Source: Anaerococcus sp. Marseille-P3915 (GTDB taxonomy: Bacteria; Bacillota; Clostridia; Tissierellales; Peptoniphilaceae). Taken from it: DNA of 64,000 nucleotides. The stretch lies in NCBI RefSeq assembly GCF_900258475.1, contig NZ_LT984888.1, positions 394,639 through 458,638 on the forward strand, given 5' to 3'. The notes beneath the pieces were generated by a model that was not told the DNA's origin, ran no database searches, and worked only from the letters and a program-made list of their open reading frames with translations. The stretch's first letter is position 1. Each line of letters starts with the position of its first letter. Positions 17,994 to 26,710 of the stretch are shown in pieces. The position numbers and the translations under genes were made by a program.

Positions 17994-18260
17994 CAAAAAT
18001 TATAAAGAGAAAGACTAACTATTAAAAGTCAAGAGGTGAAATAAAAAAATATAGGGATTGATATAGATAAAAAATGAATAAAAATAGGCACAACAAAAAG
18101 ACCTAATATTTAATAGATTTTAAATATTGGGTTCATAAGTTTTTTGCTCATGAAATTGTAATTTTTTTCAAAAAAACCTGTAAAAGGTAAAGGCTACACC
18201 CTAGCTTCGCTCGCCATTTACAGAAGCTTTATCAAAAATTTGTAAACAGTTAAGCAAAAA
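17994..18260. other. AT-rich intergenic DNA with hairpins next to the IS110 element
   Basis: Contains a 13-bp hairpin ACCTAATATTTAA / TTAAATATTGGGT (about 18107-18135), and a CTGTAAA / TTTACAG fold-back near 18178-18223 with a loop rich in GCTTCGCTCG. GTAAACAGTTAA at 18242-18253 recurs at 19539-19550 on the other side of the transposase. No gene seen. Confidence 0.5.
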
Positions 18261-19550
18261 CTAACTCTGCACTTGATAAGGTTCATTCTTAGTAAGAACA
18301 GCAAAAATAGTATGACAAAGCTTTCTAGCAACAGCATTAGTAGCAACTAAATGATGTTTTCCTTCACTAATCTTTTTTTGATAATAATCTGAGAAAACAG
18401 GATCACAAAATTCAGCTCTAAGAGCAGATTGAAACAAAGCACGTCTAAGGTATGGAGAACCTCTTTTACTCATATGATTGTAAGTAGATTCATATTCTCC
18501 AGACTGAGAAATGCTAGCATCCAAACCAGCATAAGCGACAAGTTTAGAAGGATTAGAAAATCTTTTAATATCACCAATTTCACCTAATATAGTAGCTGCA
18601 TTAACAGAACCGATACCTGGAATAGTAGTAATTGGAGAATTAAGTTTTTCAAGTAAAACCTCAATTTCATTCTCAACATTAGAAACCTGAGTTTGAATAA
18701 AAGAAATTTGCTCAATAAGCATTTTGATTTGAAGACTAAAAGAATCCAGGCAGAAATTAATACCAAAAGAAGAAGAAGCCTTTTTAGAAAGCTCATCAAT
18801 CTTCTTAGAAGCATAGTTTTTCTTAGAAACAGATTCAAGAAAAGTATTCAAATCATCAGAATTAATATCCTCAAAATCAGAAGGAGTAGAGAAATTTGAA
18901 AGAATTTCCTTAGAAGTCTTCCCAAAAATATTACTAAAAGAAGAGGCGTATTCAGGAAAAACTTGATCTAAAAGTGCAATAGTTTTTCTTTTAAGATCGC
19001 CAATTGAAGAAATGAGGTAGGACCTAAATCTGGAAAGATTCCTCAAAGACAAATAATCTTCATTAGAAAGTGAAGTCTCAACGAAATCTCCATATCTAAG
19101 AAGATCAGCTATTAAAAGAGAATCAATAATATCAGTTTTTCTCTTTCTGATTTCTACACCTTGTCGCCAACCGTCAGTTTGGATTGGATTGATAACACGA
19201 ACAGTAAAGTTTTTTTGGGCAAGATATGAGTATAGAGATAACCAATAATGACCTGTAGCTTCCATACCAACTTCAAGTTCATTTTTGAAAGCTTCTAGTT
19301 TAAGGACTAAACTCTCAGCGCCATTAATGGAATTTGAAAAAGAAAAAGCCTTAAAAATAACCTTTTTCTTGTCATCAACTAATGAAGCAACATGAGTATT
19401 TTTACCAATATCGATACCTAAATAGAACATTTGAAACCTCATAAAAAAGTATTTTAGATAGACACCTCAAAATCTAATAACGTTACTGCCTTATGGTATA
19501 TACGAAGTACCCTGAAAGGGTCAACATCTAACTTATTCGTAAACAGTTAA
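18243..19550 (-). mobile_element. IS110-family insertion element (boundaries tentative)
   Basis: The transposase gene is flanked by the direct repeat GTAAACAGTTAA at 18242-18253 and 19539-19550, which I use as provisional ends (about 1.3 kb, usual for IS110). IS110 elements lack terminal inverted repeats, so the ends are uncertain and the upstream end may extend to about 19640. It separates the symporter operon from the GH3 gene. Confidence 0.55.
18261..19430 (-). CDS. IS110-family transposase
   Basis: A DEDD-type recombinase of about 389 residues. The N-terminal RuvC-like domain starts YLGIDIGKNTHVASL; the C-terminal Transposase_20 domain has TTIPGIGSVNAATILGEIG and the serine-bearing YNHMSKRGSPYLRRAL. 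I choose the ATG at 19430, preceded by GAGGTTTC, over an in-frame ATG at 19442 with no ribosome-binding site. IS110 recombinases are directed by a bridge RNA from the non-coding end. The frame is intact, so the element may be active. Confidence 0.93.
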   Translation of the reverse strand: MFYLGIDIGKNTHVASLVDDKKKVIFKAFSFSNSINGAESLVLKLEAFKNELEVGMEATGHYWLSLYSYLAQKNFTVRVINPIQTDGWRQGVEIRKRKTDIIDSLLIADLLRYGDFVETSLSNEDYLSLRNLSRFRSYLISSIGDLKRKTIALLDQVFPEYASSFSNIFGKTSKEILSNFSTPSDFEDINSDDLNTFLESVSKKNYASKKIDELSKKASSSFGINFCLDSFSLQIKMLIEQISFIQTQVSNVENEIEVLLEKLNSPITTIPGIGSVNAATILGEIGDIKRFSNPSKLVAYAGLDASISQSGEYESTYNHMSKRGSPYLRRALFQSALRAEFCDPVFSDYYQKKISEGKHHLVATNAVARKLCHTIFAVLTKNEPYQVQS

Positions 19551-19640
19551 AAGATTAGAGGACTCACTCTTTCAAGTACGAGATTAAATCTCAAGGAAGT
19601 GACGAGTACACTCTATCTAATAACAATATTATACAGTAAA
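19443..19640 (-). ncRNA. Candidate IS110 bridge-RNA region upstream of the transposase
   Basis: Known IS110-group elements encode their guide RNA upstream of the transposase. This non-coding stretch has small hairpins, ACCCT-GAA-AGGGT at 19509-19521 and a GAGAT / ATCTC fold near 19580-19592 framed by GTAC repeats, and two copies of ATCTAATAAC (19472-19481 and 19615-19624). The position is right, but the fold and guide loops were not modelled and its length depends on the true element end. Confidence 0.3.
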
Positions 19641-19714
19641 TCTGAATAATACTTAGTCGAAAAAGGCTTATAGGTTACCTTTAACAACCTAAATACATTA
19701 TATAAGGAAGTCAC

Positions 19715-21826
19715 ATGAAAAGACAACCAAAACTAGAAACTAGAAGCAAACATATCCTAGAAGTAGAAGGACTAAAATTTAAAGACCTAAACGATAATGG
19801 CGTTCTTGATCCATATGAAGATTGGAGATTAGATTCAGAAACAAGGGCAAGAGATCTTGCAAACAGGATGACTGTAGAAGAGCTTGCAGGAAATATGGTA
19901 ATAAAAAGCCAAAGAATGGGTCTAGCCCAGGAAGATAAGTCCAAAACAAGCCACGATGGCATCCTAGATGAAGAAGTATACGAAGATAAAAATATCTTTA
20001 TCGGTCAAATAAACCACGGTTCAACAAAGCACATCAAGGAAATGGGACTAAGACACTTTATCCTAAGAGAAAACTTCTCTGAAGAAGACATAGCAAGATG
20101 GGTCAATGCCCTAAATGAAGTGGCAGAAGAAAGCCGTCTAGGTATACCTGTAATAATAGCATCAAACTCAAGAAATGAAAATGCCGAAAGAACCTTCGGC
20201 ATGAACGATGCAGTAGGAGTATTTACAACCTATCCATCAACCCTAGGCCTTGCAGCAGTATATCTAGGAGATAAGGCAAGAAATTACCACCCAGATGGGG
20301 ACTATGACTATTCAATCTTTAAAGAATTCGGCGAGATAGCAAGAGATGAGTGGAAATATTCAGGCCTTAGAAAAGGCTATATGTACATGCTAGATACAGC
20401 CACAGACCCAAGATGGCAAAGATTTTACGGAACCTTCGGTGAAGATGTAGAATTAATCACAAAAGCAGGCGAAGATTTATTAGATGCTTTCCAAGGCGAA
20501 GAAGTAAACGAAGAATCAGTAGCCATGACCATGAAGCACTTCCCAGGTGGAGGAGCAAGGGAAAACGGCTTTGACCCTCACTATGCAGAAGGTAAGTTCA
20601 ACGTTTATAGGACACCAGGCTCTCTAGAAAAATACCATATGCCACCATTTAAGGCAGTAGTAGATAAAAATGTATCATCAATCATGCCTTACTACTCAAT
20701 CCCTGCCCACGAAAAATCAGCAGTACAAAATTACAAGGGCAAGAGGATTCCGTTTGAGCCAGTAGGCTTCGCCTTCAACGAATACTTCATCCAAAATATC
20801 CTAAGAGAAGACATGGGCTTTAAAGGATACATCAACTCAGACTCAGGTATCCTAGATAACATGGCATGGGGTGTAATGCACCTTGAAAAACAAGATCGTG
20901 CAGCCTATGCAGTAAATAACGGGGTAGATTTAATCTCAGACACCAACGAGTCCCACTGGATAATCAAGGCCTACGATGAAGGCAAAATCTCCCACGAAAG
21001 ACTAGTAGAAGCAAACGTAAGACTCCTAAAAGAAATGTTTGACCTAGGACTCTTCGATGAGAAAACCTACGTAGATCCAGCAAAGGCAAAAGAAATCGTA
21101 AGAGATGAGAAAAACCTAGAAAAAGCCTACTCAGCCCACCAAAGATCTGTAGTATTATTAAAGAATAAAGAAAATACTCTTCCACTAAAGGAAAAAACAA
21201 AATTATACTTCGACTACCTTCACAAGGAAGCCGACAAGGCAGAAACCTTTAGAAATGAAGCGCTAAAAGAATTAAAAGATAGGGATGACATCATCCTAGT
21301 AGATAGCCCAGAAGAAGCTGAAGCAATCTTTGTACAAATCACACCTAAATCAGGCAACTACTTCTCAGCAACCCCAGGCCTCCTAGAATTAGACCTATGT
21401 GAAGAAAAAACAAATAAAGCCCTAGACGGCTCAGAATACACAGAAACAACAGTAGCAAATATAGGAAAATTAGAAGAATACAGAAAGCTAGCAGACAAAA
21501 ACAATGCAAAACTTCTAGTATCAGTCAACTCAACAATGCCATGGCTATTAGAAAATGCAGAAAAATACGCAGACGTTCTCTTAGCAAACTTCGAAACCTT
21601 CATCCCAGCTCAATTAGATGTATTAGTAGGCAAATTTGCCCCAACAGGCAAACTACCATTCACTTTCCCTAAAAACGAAGCAGTCCTAGCAGTAGATGAA
21701 AACGGAATCTGCGCATCTCCAAACGACGTCCCAGGCTACGACAAACACAAATACATGAAAGAAACCTACGCCTACAAAGACGAAGAAGGAAACGAATACA
21801 AACTAGGCTACGGCCTAAGCTACTAA
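19715..21826 (+). CDS. Glycoside hydrolase family 3 enzyme (beta-glucosidase-like)
   Basis: A 703-residue GH3 enzyme with no signal peptide, so cytoplasmic. It has the N-terminal EDWRLDSETRARDLANRMTVEE region, the substrate-binding KHFPGGG (274-280) and the nucleophile aspartate D376 in INSDSGI. The C-terminal part contains the alpha/beta sandwich domain (SVVLLKNKENTLPL). It probably hydrolyses a beta-glycoside imported by the GPH symporter upstream; the original linkage to that operon is interrupted by the IS110 insertion. Substrate is unknown; glucosides, xylosides or glucuronides are possible. Confidence 0.9.
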   Translation: MKRQPKLETRSKHILEVEGLKFKDLNDNGVLDPYEDWRLDSETRARDLANRMTVEELAGNMVIKSQRMGLAQEDKSKTSHDGILDEEVYEDKNIFIGQINHGSTKHIKEMGLRHFILRENFSEEDIARWVNALNEVAEESRLGIPVIIASNSRNENAERTFGMNDAVGVFTTYPSTLGLAAVYLGDKARNYHPDGDYDYSIFKEFGEIARDEWKYSGLRKGYMYMLDTATDPRWQRFYGTFGEDVELITKAGEDLLDAFQGEEVNEESVAMTMKHFPGGGARENGFDPHYAEGKFNVYRTPGSLEKYHMPPFKAVVDKNVSSIMPYYSIPAHEKSAVQNYKGKRIPFEPVGFAFNEYFIQNILREDMGFKGYINSDSGILDNMAWGVMHLEKQDRAAYAVNNGVDLISDTNESHWIIKAYDEGKISHERLVEANVRLLKEMFDLGLFDEKTYVDPAKAKEIVRDEKNLEKAYSAHQRSVVLLKNKENTLPLKEKTKLYFDYLHKEADKAETFRNEALKELKDRDDIILVDSPEEAEAIFVQITPKSGNYFSATPGLLELDLCEEKTNKALDGSEYTETTVANIGKLEEYRKLADKNNAKLLVSVNSTMPWLLENAEKYADVLLANFETFIPAQLDVLVGKFAPTGKLPFTFPKNEAVLAVDENGICASPNDVPGYDKHKYMKETYAYKDEEGNEYKLGYGLSY

Positions 21827-21849
21827 AAAAAGCCTGGCAAAGCCCAGGC
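21825..21849 (-). terminator. Terminator facing the minus strand after the GH3 gene
   Basis: Stem GCCTGG / CCAGGC (21832-21849). The seven-A run lies on its left, so the T run follows the hairpin only in minus-strand transcripts. It would stop RNAs coming leftward from the 22-kb region. Confidence 0.6.
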
Positions 21850-21912
21850 CTACATAGGCTAAAATTTATAAAAAAGTAGAACCTATAAACAATAAATATC
21901 ATTTACTTAGAT

Positions 21913-22010
21913 AAAATCGTTTTTATTTCAAGTAGAGGAAGCGTAAAAAAATTTTGTTGAGCATAGCGAATCAAAATTTTTAGCTGACAAGACTTGAAAT
22001 AAGAGATTTT
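21913..22010. repeat. Fold-back element with nested inverted repeats
   Basis: Outer arms AAAATC (21913-21918) with GATTTT (22005-22010) and ATTTCAAGT (21925-21933) with ACTTGAAAT (21992-22000). An inner pair of AAATTTTG and CAAAATTT encloses a loop TTGAGCATAGCGAAT. Same nested design as the element at 12103-12274, although the sequences differ. No open frame. Confidence 0.65.
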
Positions 22011-22038
22011 GAACCAGAATGAAAAGAAGTTAAATATC

Positions 22039-22063
22039 AAAAAGAGATTGCCAAAGGCAATCT
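22039..22063 (-). terminator. Intrinsic terminator of the structured RNA
   Basis: On the minus strand AGATTGCC-TTT-GGCAATCT is followed by CTTTTTG (stem 22045-22052 with 22056-22063). The lack of a T run on the plus side fixes the RNA strand as minus. Confidence 0.85.
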
Positions 22064-22299
22064 ACAGCATGCCCTCCGCAGGAGCCGCTTGGAGGGTGTA
22101 AGTCTCCATGAGCCGACGGGCTTGCTCGGGGTGGAAGGGGGACATAAACGCCCCTTGATTTGGGGCGTTTATACCGGAAACATAGTGCGGTAGCACTTAA
22201 GAGTTTGCGTAGTAAACGGGTTTCCGGGGCGGTGAGGGAACATGCGGCGCTCTAAGCCGCTTGGGCAAATTGTTCCCTTGGCTCTCCCCCTTTTACGAA
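22039..22299 (-). ncRNA. Structured non-coding RNA (raiA-motif-like candidate)
   Basis: A region of about 260 bases, visibly GC-rich against AT-rich flanks and without a convincing reading frame. On the minus strand it starts after a TATAAT box and ends in a perfect intrinsic terminator. Stems (plus-strand coordinates): closing stem 22135-22142 with 22285-22292; arm 22235-22241 with 22272-22278 holding hairpin 22244-22248 with 22256-22260; arm 22174-22181 with 22220-22227 holding hairpin 22184-22188 with 22193-22197; 11-bp hairpin 22144-22154 with 22162-22172; and 3' hairpins 22111-22114 with 22119-22122 and 22072-22077 with 22091-22096. It matches no tRNA, tmRNA, RNase P, SRP or T-box pattern I know. 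Size and complexity recall the raiA motif, but that is a guess. Confidence 0.75.
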
Positions 22300-22305
22300 G
22301 ATTCA

Positions 22306-22311
22306 ATTATA
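22306..22311 (-). promoter_or_regulatory. -10 box for the structured RNA
   Basis: TATAAT on the minus strand, placed so that transcription would begin near 22299, a few bases before the closing stem. No good -35 is seen. Confidence 0.5.
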
Positions 22312-22493
22312 AATAATCATAATTAATTAAGTGACATAGTTACGAAGAAAATTATTAAAAATAACTCTTCATGAAATAATAAAGCTCCTATTATTCAATA
22401 GTAAATAAAAATAATTTACTAATTGATAAAATACCGAAGAAAAATAGTAAATAATAACTATTAATTAAGTAAATAATTTACAAAAAATGGGAT

Positions 22494-22515
22494 AGTTAAG
22501 GGCCAGCCCTTAACT
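22494..22515 (+). promoter_or_regulatory. Perfect palindrome before the second kdgK-like gene
   Basis: AGTTAAGGGC-CA-GCCCTTAACT: 10-bp perfect arms around two central bases, ending 22 bases before the ATG and just before the ribosome-binding site. It could be an operator or an mRNA hairpin that affects translation. The region 22312-22490 before it is AT-rich with no gene. Confidence 0.6.
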
Positions 22516-22537
22516 CCCGATACCGAAAGGAGGAAAA

Positions 22538-23530
22538 ATGAAAGATAAAATTGTTTGCATGGGAGAACTAATCCTACGACTCTCCCCACCAGGTCATGAA
22601 AGATTTATCCAAGCAGAAAATTTTATGACCACCTACGGGGGCAGTGAAGCCAATGTAGCTATAGCCCTAGCCAACTTAGGCCAAAAGGTAAAGATGATCA
22701 CAAGACTTCCAGACAATTTCATAGGAGATGCAGCTATAGATAGCCTCAGAGACTTTGGCATAGATATGAGCCATGTAGCCAGGGGAGGAGAAAGAATAGG
22801 AATCTACTATGCAGAAAATGGCATAGGCTTAAGGCCATCCAAGGTAATCTACGACAGGAAAAATTCCTCCATGAGTCAGGCCAAATACTTTGAATTTGAT
22901 TGGAAAGACATATTCGAAGATGCCAAGATTTTCTTCCTATCAGGCATAACAGCAGCCCTATCAGAAGAGGGTAGAGAACTTACCAGATATGCTATAAAAA
23001 GAGCCAAAGAATATGATGTAGAAGTAATCTTTGACCTAAACTACAGGTCAAACCTCTGGCCTTTAGATCAGGCAGCAGAATTTTATAAGTCAATTCTAGA
23101 TGATGTCGATATCCTAATAGGAGTACTTCCTAGCCTTCACTCATCCTTTAAGGGAGTATTTGACCATGTAAGTGTATCAAATATGCTCATAGATCTATAC
23201 AGAAAATATGATTTGAAATATGCTATATCCACAATCAGGACCTCATTTTCAGCATCCAAAAACGCCCTATCAGCAGGTGCCTATTGTGGGGACGAATACA
23301 TCAAAACCAGGGCTTACACCTTTGATATAGTAGATAGGATAGGAGGAGGAGATGCCTTTGCAGCAGGACTTATCAATTCCTACTCAAAGGGCAATGATAT
23401 GTACGATGCCCTAGAATTTGGGGTAGGCCTATCAACCCTAAAACACACCATGGAAGGCGACTACGCAATTTTTACAGAAAGACAAGTAAGAACTCTAATC
23501 TCAGGCAATAAGAGAATGATATTTTATTAA
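22538..23530 (+). CDS. PfkB-family carbohydrate kinase, second KDG-kinase-like paralogue
   Basis: A 330-residue ribokinase-family protein clearly related to the kdgK at 11.0 kb: both begin with GE-hydrophobic-LRLS-PG-ERFIQA and share YGGSEANVAIALANLG and the catalytic GGGDAFAAG. Divergence is marked in the middle region (VLPSLHSSFKGVFDHVS replaces the acidic IGNEEDASLSLGF stretch), so the substrate may differ. Strong AAAGGAGG upstream. It stands alone, followed by a terminator. It is probably a KDG or related sugar-acid kinase. Confidence 0.85.
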   Translation: MKDKIVCMGELILRLSPPGHERFIQAENFMTTYGGSEANVAIALANLGQKVKMITRLPDNFIGDAAIDSLRDFGIDMSHVARGGERIGIYYAENGIGLRPSKVIYDRKNSSMSQAKYFEFDWKDIFEDAKIFFLSGITAALSEEGRELTRYAIKRAKEYDVEVIFDLNYRSNLWPLDQAAEFYKSILDDVDILIGVLPSLHSSFKGVFDHVSVSNMLIDLYRKYDLKYAISTIRTSFSASKNALSAGAYCGDEYIKTRAYTFDIVDRIGGGDAFAAGLINSYSKGNDMYDALEFGVGLSTLKHTMEGDYAIFTERQVRTLISGNKRMIFY

Positions 23531-23552
23531 AAATGACATATTAGAAAAACAA

Positions 23553-23592
23553 AAACCGACGCAAAAATTTGCGTCGGTTTTGCGTCGGTTTT
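23553..23592 (+). terminator. Strong palindromic terminator with a duplicated arm
   Basis: AAACCGACGCAAA-AA-TTTGCGTCGGTTT (23553-23580), then a further copy of TGCGTCGGTTTT (23581-23592). The extra right arm is a tandem duplication. It may also serve the converging minus-strand gene. Confidence 0.85.
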
Positions 23593-24271
23593 AAATTTTT
23601 CTTGCTTTTTTATTTCTGATTTTCTCTTTAATAATTTCTACTAGATAAATCGCCCCGCTCATTAGGCCTGTCATGGCTAGGGAGATTATTATTGGGCTAA
23701 GGCCGTTGAAATATTCTATAGGGACCTTGACTAGGTAGCCGTAATTGGCATTTAGGCTTAGGTCTAGGATTAAAATTATAGAATTTATAACAGCTGTCGT
23801 TAGAAAAATCTCTTTAAATCCTAATTTTTGCTTATTTTTTAGGCAAATTAGCATTCCACAAGCCATTAGGACGTAGTGGTTGGCCACATAGGTTAGGTTT
23901 GTGACATGGGGCCAGGCAAATTTGGATGGATCTGGTATAGAAAAGGCGATGCTTGTCCCAATTAGGGCAAGATCAGCAAAATAGGTTTGGATTTTTTCTT
24001 TTTTAAGAAAGTAAGAAATTGCAACCATTATCCCTGCAAGCCTGCAGTGGTAGAGGGGAAGGCCTTCCTTAATTAAAAGGTCAAAATCCATGGCATACCA
24101 GGCAAATAAGATTCCCTGAAGGATAAGGGAAGTAACTAATAAGCTTTCTAAAAGCTTTTTTTTGTCTTTGAGTTTGTAAATTATTAGTAAAAATAGAATT
24201 AGACCAAGCCTAACATAGGTCATGTTGAAGGCAAAAGTCCCATCTGTTGTGTGTCTGAAAAAATATTGCAT
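23591..24271 (-). CDS. YwaF/TIGR02206-family integral membrane protein
   Basis: A 226-residue protein with about seven hydrophobic segments. The segments GLPLYHCRLAGI and PHVTNLTYVANHYVLM, with conserved histidines, match the YwaF (TIGR02206, TMEM164-like) family. Function in bacteria is not established. It ends in a basic tail (IRNKKARKI) and is transcribed on its own from a TATAAT-containing region after the crp-like gene. Confidence 0.75.
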   Translation of the reverse strand: MQYFFRHTTDGTFAFNMTYVRLGLILFLLIIYKLKDKKKLLESLLVTSLILQGILFAWYAMDFDLLIKEGLPLYHCRLAGIMVAISYFLKKEKIQTYFADLALIGTSIAFSIPDPSKFAWPHVTNLTYVANHYVLMACGMLICLKNKQKLGFKEIFLTTAVINSIILILDLSLNANYGYLVKVPIEYFNGLSPIIISLAMTGLMSGAIYLVEIIKEKIRNKKARKI

Positions 24272-24335
24272 AGCTATCCTTTATAAAATAATATAGGATT
24301 ATTATATAATATTTTCGGGCCCTTGCCTAGGTCTT

Positions 24336-24980
24336 TTATAAAATTTCCGTTAATTTTTCCTTGTTTATGGCAATTTTTGATCCATTTATAGATAGTAGAC
24401 CATCATCGGCCATCTTTGACAGTTCTCTAGAAAGAGATGGCCTGGTTGTGGTTAGGAAATCTGCTAGGGCCTCCCTATTCATATTTAGATTTATCTTGCC
24501 ATCTTCTTCTATTTCTAGAAAATATTTGGCAATCTTTTGGCGAAGGCTCATTTGGGAAGTGATTTGGTTTTTCTTAGAAAGGGCCAGGCATTTCTTGGAT
24601 AGGAAGGTGATATAGGATTTTAGGAATTTTTGATTGTTTGACCTTTCAAATAGGCCCTTAAAGTCCTTGATGATAAGGATTTTAGAATCCTTATCGCAGA
24701 CTGCATCAAAATCAAAGGGCTCATTTAGGTAGGCATAGACTTCTCCAAATAATACTTGCTTATCAAATTTTTGGAAGATATACCTCTTGCCATTTGAATC
24801 TATTTGATAAACGCTAAGGGCTCCTTCCTTTAGGAAAAACAAGTCGCCTGACCTATCACCGATCCTAAAGACATAGGCATCTTTAGCATAGGTTTTTTCG
24901 ATTATTTGAGTATTGGCTGTCATGTCTTTTATTTCTTCATCACTTAAATTTTTAAATATAGATATTTCTTTTAAATTCAT
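24336..24980 (-). CDS. Crp/Fnr-family regulator, probable HcpR-like regulator of hcp
   Basis: A 214-residue regulator. The N-terminal cyclic-nucleotide-binding-like beta barrel includes DRSGDLFFLKEGALSVYQI and LFGEVYAYL; the C-terminal winged helix has MNREALADFLTTTRPSLSRELSKM. No N-terminal cysteine cluster like FNR is seen. It lies directly downstream of hcp but is separated by a terminator, so it has its own promoter; AGAGGT precedes the ATG. The GTAAC-N4-GTTAC site before hcp is a plausible target. Confidence 0.88.
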   Translation of the reverse strand: MNLKEISIFKNLSDEEIKDMTANTQIIEKTYAKDAYVFRIGDRSGDLFFLKEGALSVYQIDSNGKRYIFQKFDKQVLFGEVYAYLNEPFDFDAVCDKDSKILIIKDFKGLFERSNNQKFLKSYITFLSKKCLALSKKNQITSQMSLRQKIAKYFLEIEEDGKINLNMNREALADFLTTTRPSLSRELSKMADDGLLSINGSKIAINKEKLTEIL

Positions 24981-25013
24981 ACTTACCTCTTTTTAAAAGA
25001 TACCCCACTGTAT

Positions 25014-25044
25014 AAAAAATAAGCAAAGCCATGAGACTTTGCTT
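25014..25044 (-). terminator. Terminator of hcp
   Basis: Stem AAGCAAAG / CTTTGCTT (25021-25028 with 25037-25044), with TTTTTT following on the minus strand. Confidence 0.85.
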
Positions 25045-25051
25045 AAATTTT

Positions 25052-26668
25052 TTAGCCAATCATTTTTTCTAAATCTTCTTCTACTGTGGTATTTGGAGCT
25101 ATGTTGAAGTTTTCTACTAGGAAGTTGACTACTGTCTCTGATAAGAAGGCAGGAAGTGTTGGTCCTAGGTGGATATTTTTAACTCCCAGGCTTAGAAGGG
25201 CAAGGAGAACTATTACAGCCTTTTGTTCATACCAAGCTATGTTGTATTCGATTGGTAAATCATTTACACTTTCAAGGCCAAAGGCATCTTTTAGGGCTAG
25301 GGCAATTTGTACAAGGGAGAATGAATCGTTGCATTGACCAGCATCTAGGACTCTTGGTATGCCGTTGATATCTCCTAGGCCTAGCTTGTTGTAGCGGTAT
25401 TTTGCACATCCTGCTGTAAGGATTATTGTGTCTTGTGGTAGGCTTTTGGCAAAGTCTGTGTAATAAGATCTCTTAGAGCTTCTACCATCGCAGCCTGCCA
25501 TTACGACAAATTTTCTGATATTGCCTTCATTTATTTCATTTATAACCTTATCAGCTAGGGCTAGGACTTGATTGTGGGCAAAACCACCGACAATCTTTGT
25601 ATCTTCAAGATTTGTTGGAGCTTGACAATTTTTAGCCTGTTCGATTATAGGAGAAAAGTCCTTGTAGCCATTTTCATCAGCTTCTATGTGGATTGCTCCT
25701 GGATATGCTGCATTTGATGTTGTATAGAACCTATCAAGGTAGGTGTTGTTTTTCTTTGGTGGGACAATGCAGTTGGTTGTCATAAGGATTGGGCCGTTAA
25801 ATTTCTCAAATTCTTCATTTTGGCTCCACCAAGAATTGCCGTAGTTGCCGTGGAAGTGGTCGTATTTCTTAAAGGCTGGGTAATAATTGGCTGGAAGCAT
25901 TTCTGAATGGGTGTAGATTTCTACTCCAGCATCCTTGCTTTGTTCAAGGAGCATTTCCATATCATTTAGGTCATGGCCTGAAATTAGGATGCCTGGCTTA
26001 GATCCTGCTGAAAAATCTACTTCAGTCATTTCTGGATTTCCAAATCTTTCGGTATTGGCCTTATCTAGAAGGGCCATTGCAGCAACCCCGTGTTCTCCTG
26101 TTTTTATTACTAGGTCAATTAGGTTGTTGATTTCCTTATCTTTCTTGATTGTTTCTGTTAGGGCGAAAGATATAAATTTATCGACATTTTCATCTCTGTA
26201 GCCTAGGACATTGGCGTGGTGGTTGTAGGCAGCCATTCCCTTAAGACCGTAGGTCACAAGCTCTACGAGAGATCTTTCATCTTCATTTATGATATTTAAA
26301 ACACCTACTTCGATGGCCTTTCTTTTTAATTCTTCATCATCAAATGATATGTAGGCTTCAACTTCGTTTAGGTCTGTGATTTGGTGTTTGTTTGTGATTT
26401 TTTCCTTCATGGCCATTGTTTTTTTAACCGCATCTAGGATAAAATCTTCATCAAAATTGGCATTGGTTATGGTTATGAAAAGATTGTTAGAAATCCTGTC
26501 ATAGACCTTATCACATACCTTTCCTGCCTTCATTACTATAGATGCTAGGCCCTTGGTTGTATATATTAAAAGGTCTTGGAGATTTGCAACGTCTTCACTC
26601 TTGCCGCATACGCCGACTTTGGTGCATCCTTTATTTCCTGCTGTTTCTTGACATTGATAACAAAACAT
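25052..26668 (-). CDS. hcp: Hydroxylamine reductase / hybrid cluster protein
   Basis: A 538-residue Hcp. The N-terminal cluster cysteines are C3, C6, C15 and C21 (CX2CX8CX5C), the spacing of strict anaerobes. The C-terminal hybrid-cluster region includes [29 protein letters not shown] and DAGQCNDS. Hcp protects anaerobes from nitric oxide and related species. Its promoter carries a Crp/Fnr-type site, and a Crp/Fnr regulator gene follows. AGGAGG precedes the ATG. Confidence 0.97.
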   Translation of the reverse strand: MFCYQCQETAGNKGCTKVGVCGKSEDVANLQDLLIYTTKGLASIVMKAGKVCDKVYDRISNNLFITITNANFDEDFILDAVKKTMAMKEKITNKHQITDLNEVEAYISFDDEELKRKAIEVGVLNIINEDERSLVELVTYGLKGMAAYNHHANVLGYRDENVDKFISFALTETIKKDKEINNLIDLVIKTGEHGVAAMALLDKANTERFGNPEMTEVDFSAGSKPGILISGHDLNDMEMLLEQSKDAGVEIYTHSEMLPANYYPAFKKYDHFHGNYGNSWWSQNEEFEKFNGPILMTTNCIVPPKKNNTYLDRFYTTSNAAYPGAIHIEADENGYKDFSPIIEQAKNCQAPTNLEDTKIVGGFAHNQVLALADKVINEINEGNIRKFVVMAGCDGRSSKRSYYTDFAKSLPQDTIILTAGCAKYRYNKLGLGDINGIPRVLDAGQCNDSFSLVQIALALKDAFGLESVNDLPIEYNIAWYEQKAVIVLLALLSLGVKNIHLGPTLPAFLSETVVNFLVENFNIAPNTTVEEDLEKMIG

Positions 26669-26710
26669 ATATTTTCCTCCTGATTTTTCTTCTTCAATTC
26701 TTATATTTCA

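Noticed and set aside
17994-18260. A gene between the symporter and the IS110 element
   Set aside because: No frame with a start, ribosome-binding site and family pattern was found; only hairpins and AT-rich DNA.
22039-22299. T-box, tmRNA, RNase P or SRP RNA as explanation of the folded region
   Set aside because: The conserved cores of these RNAs are not present, and the terminator orientation places the RNA on the minus strand, away from the kdgK-like gene.
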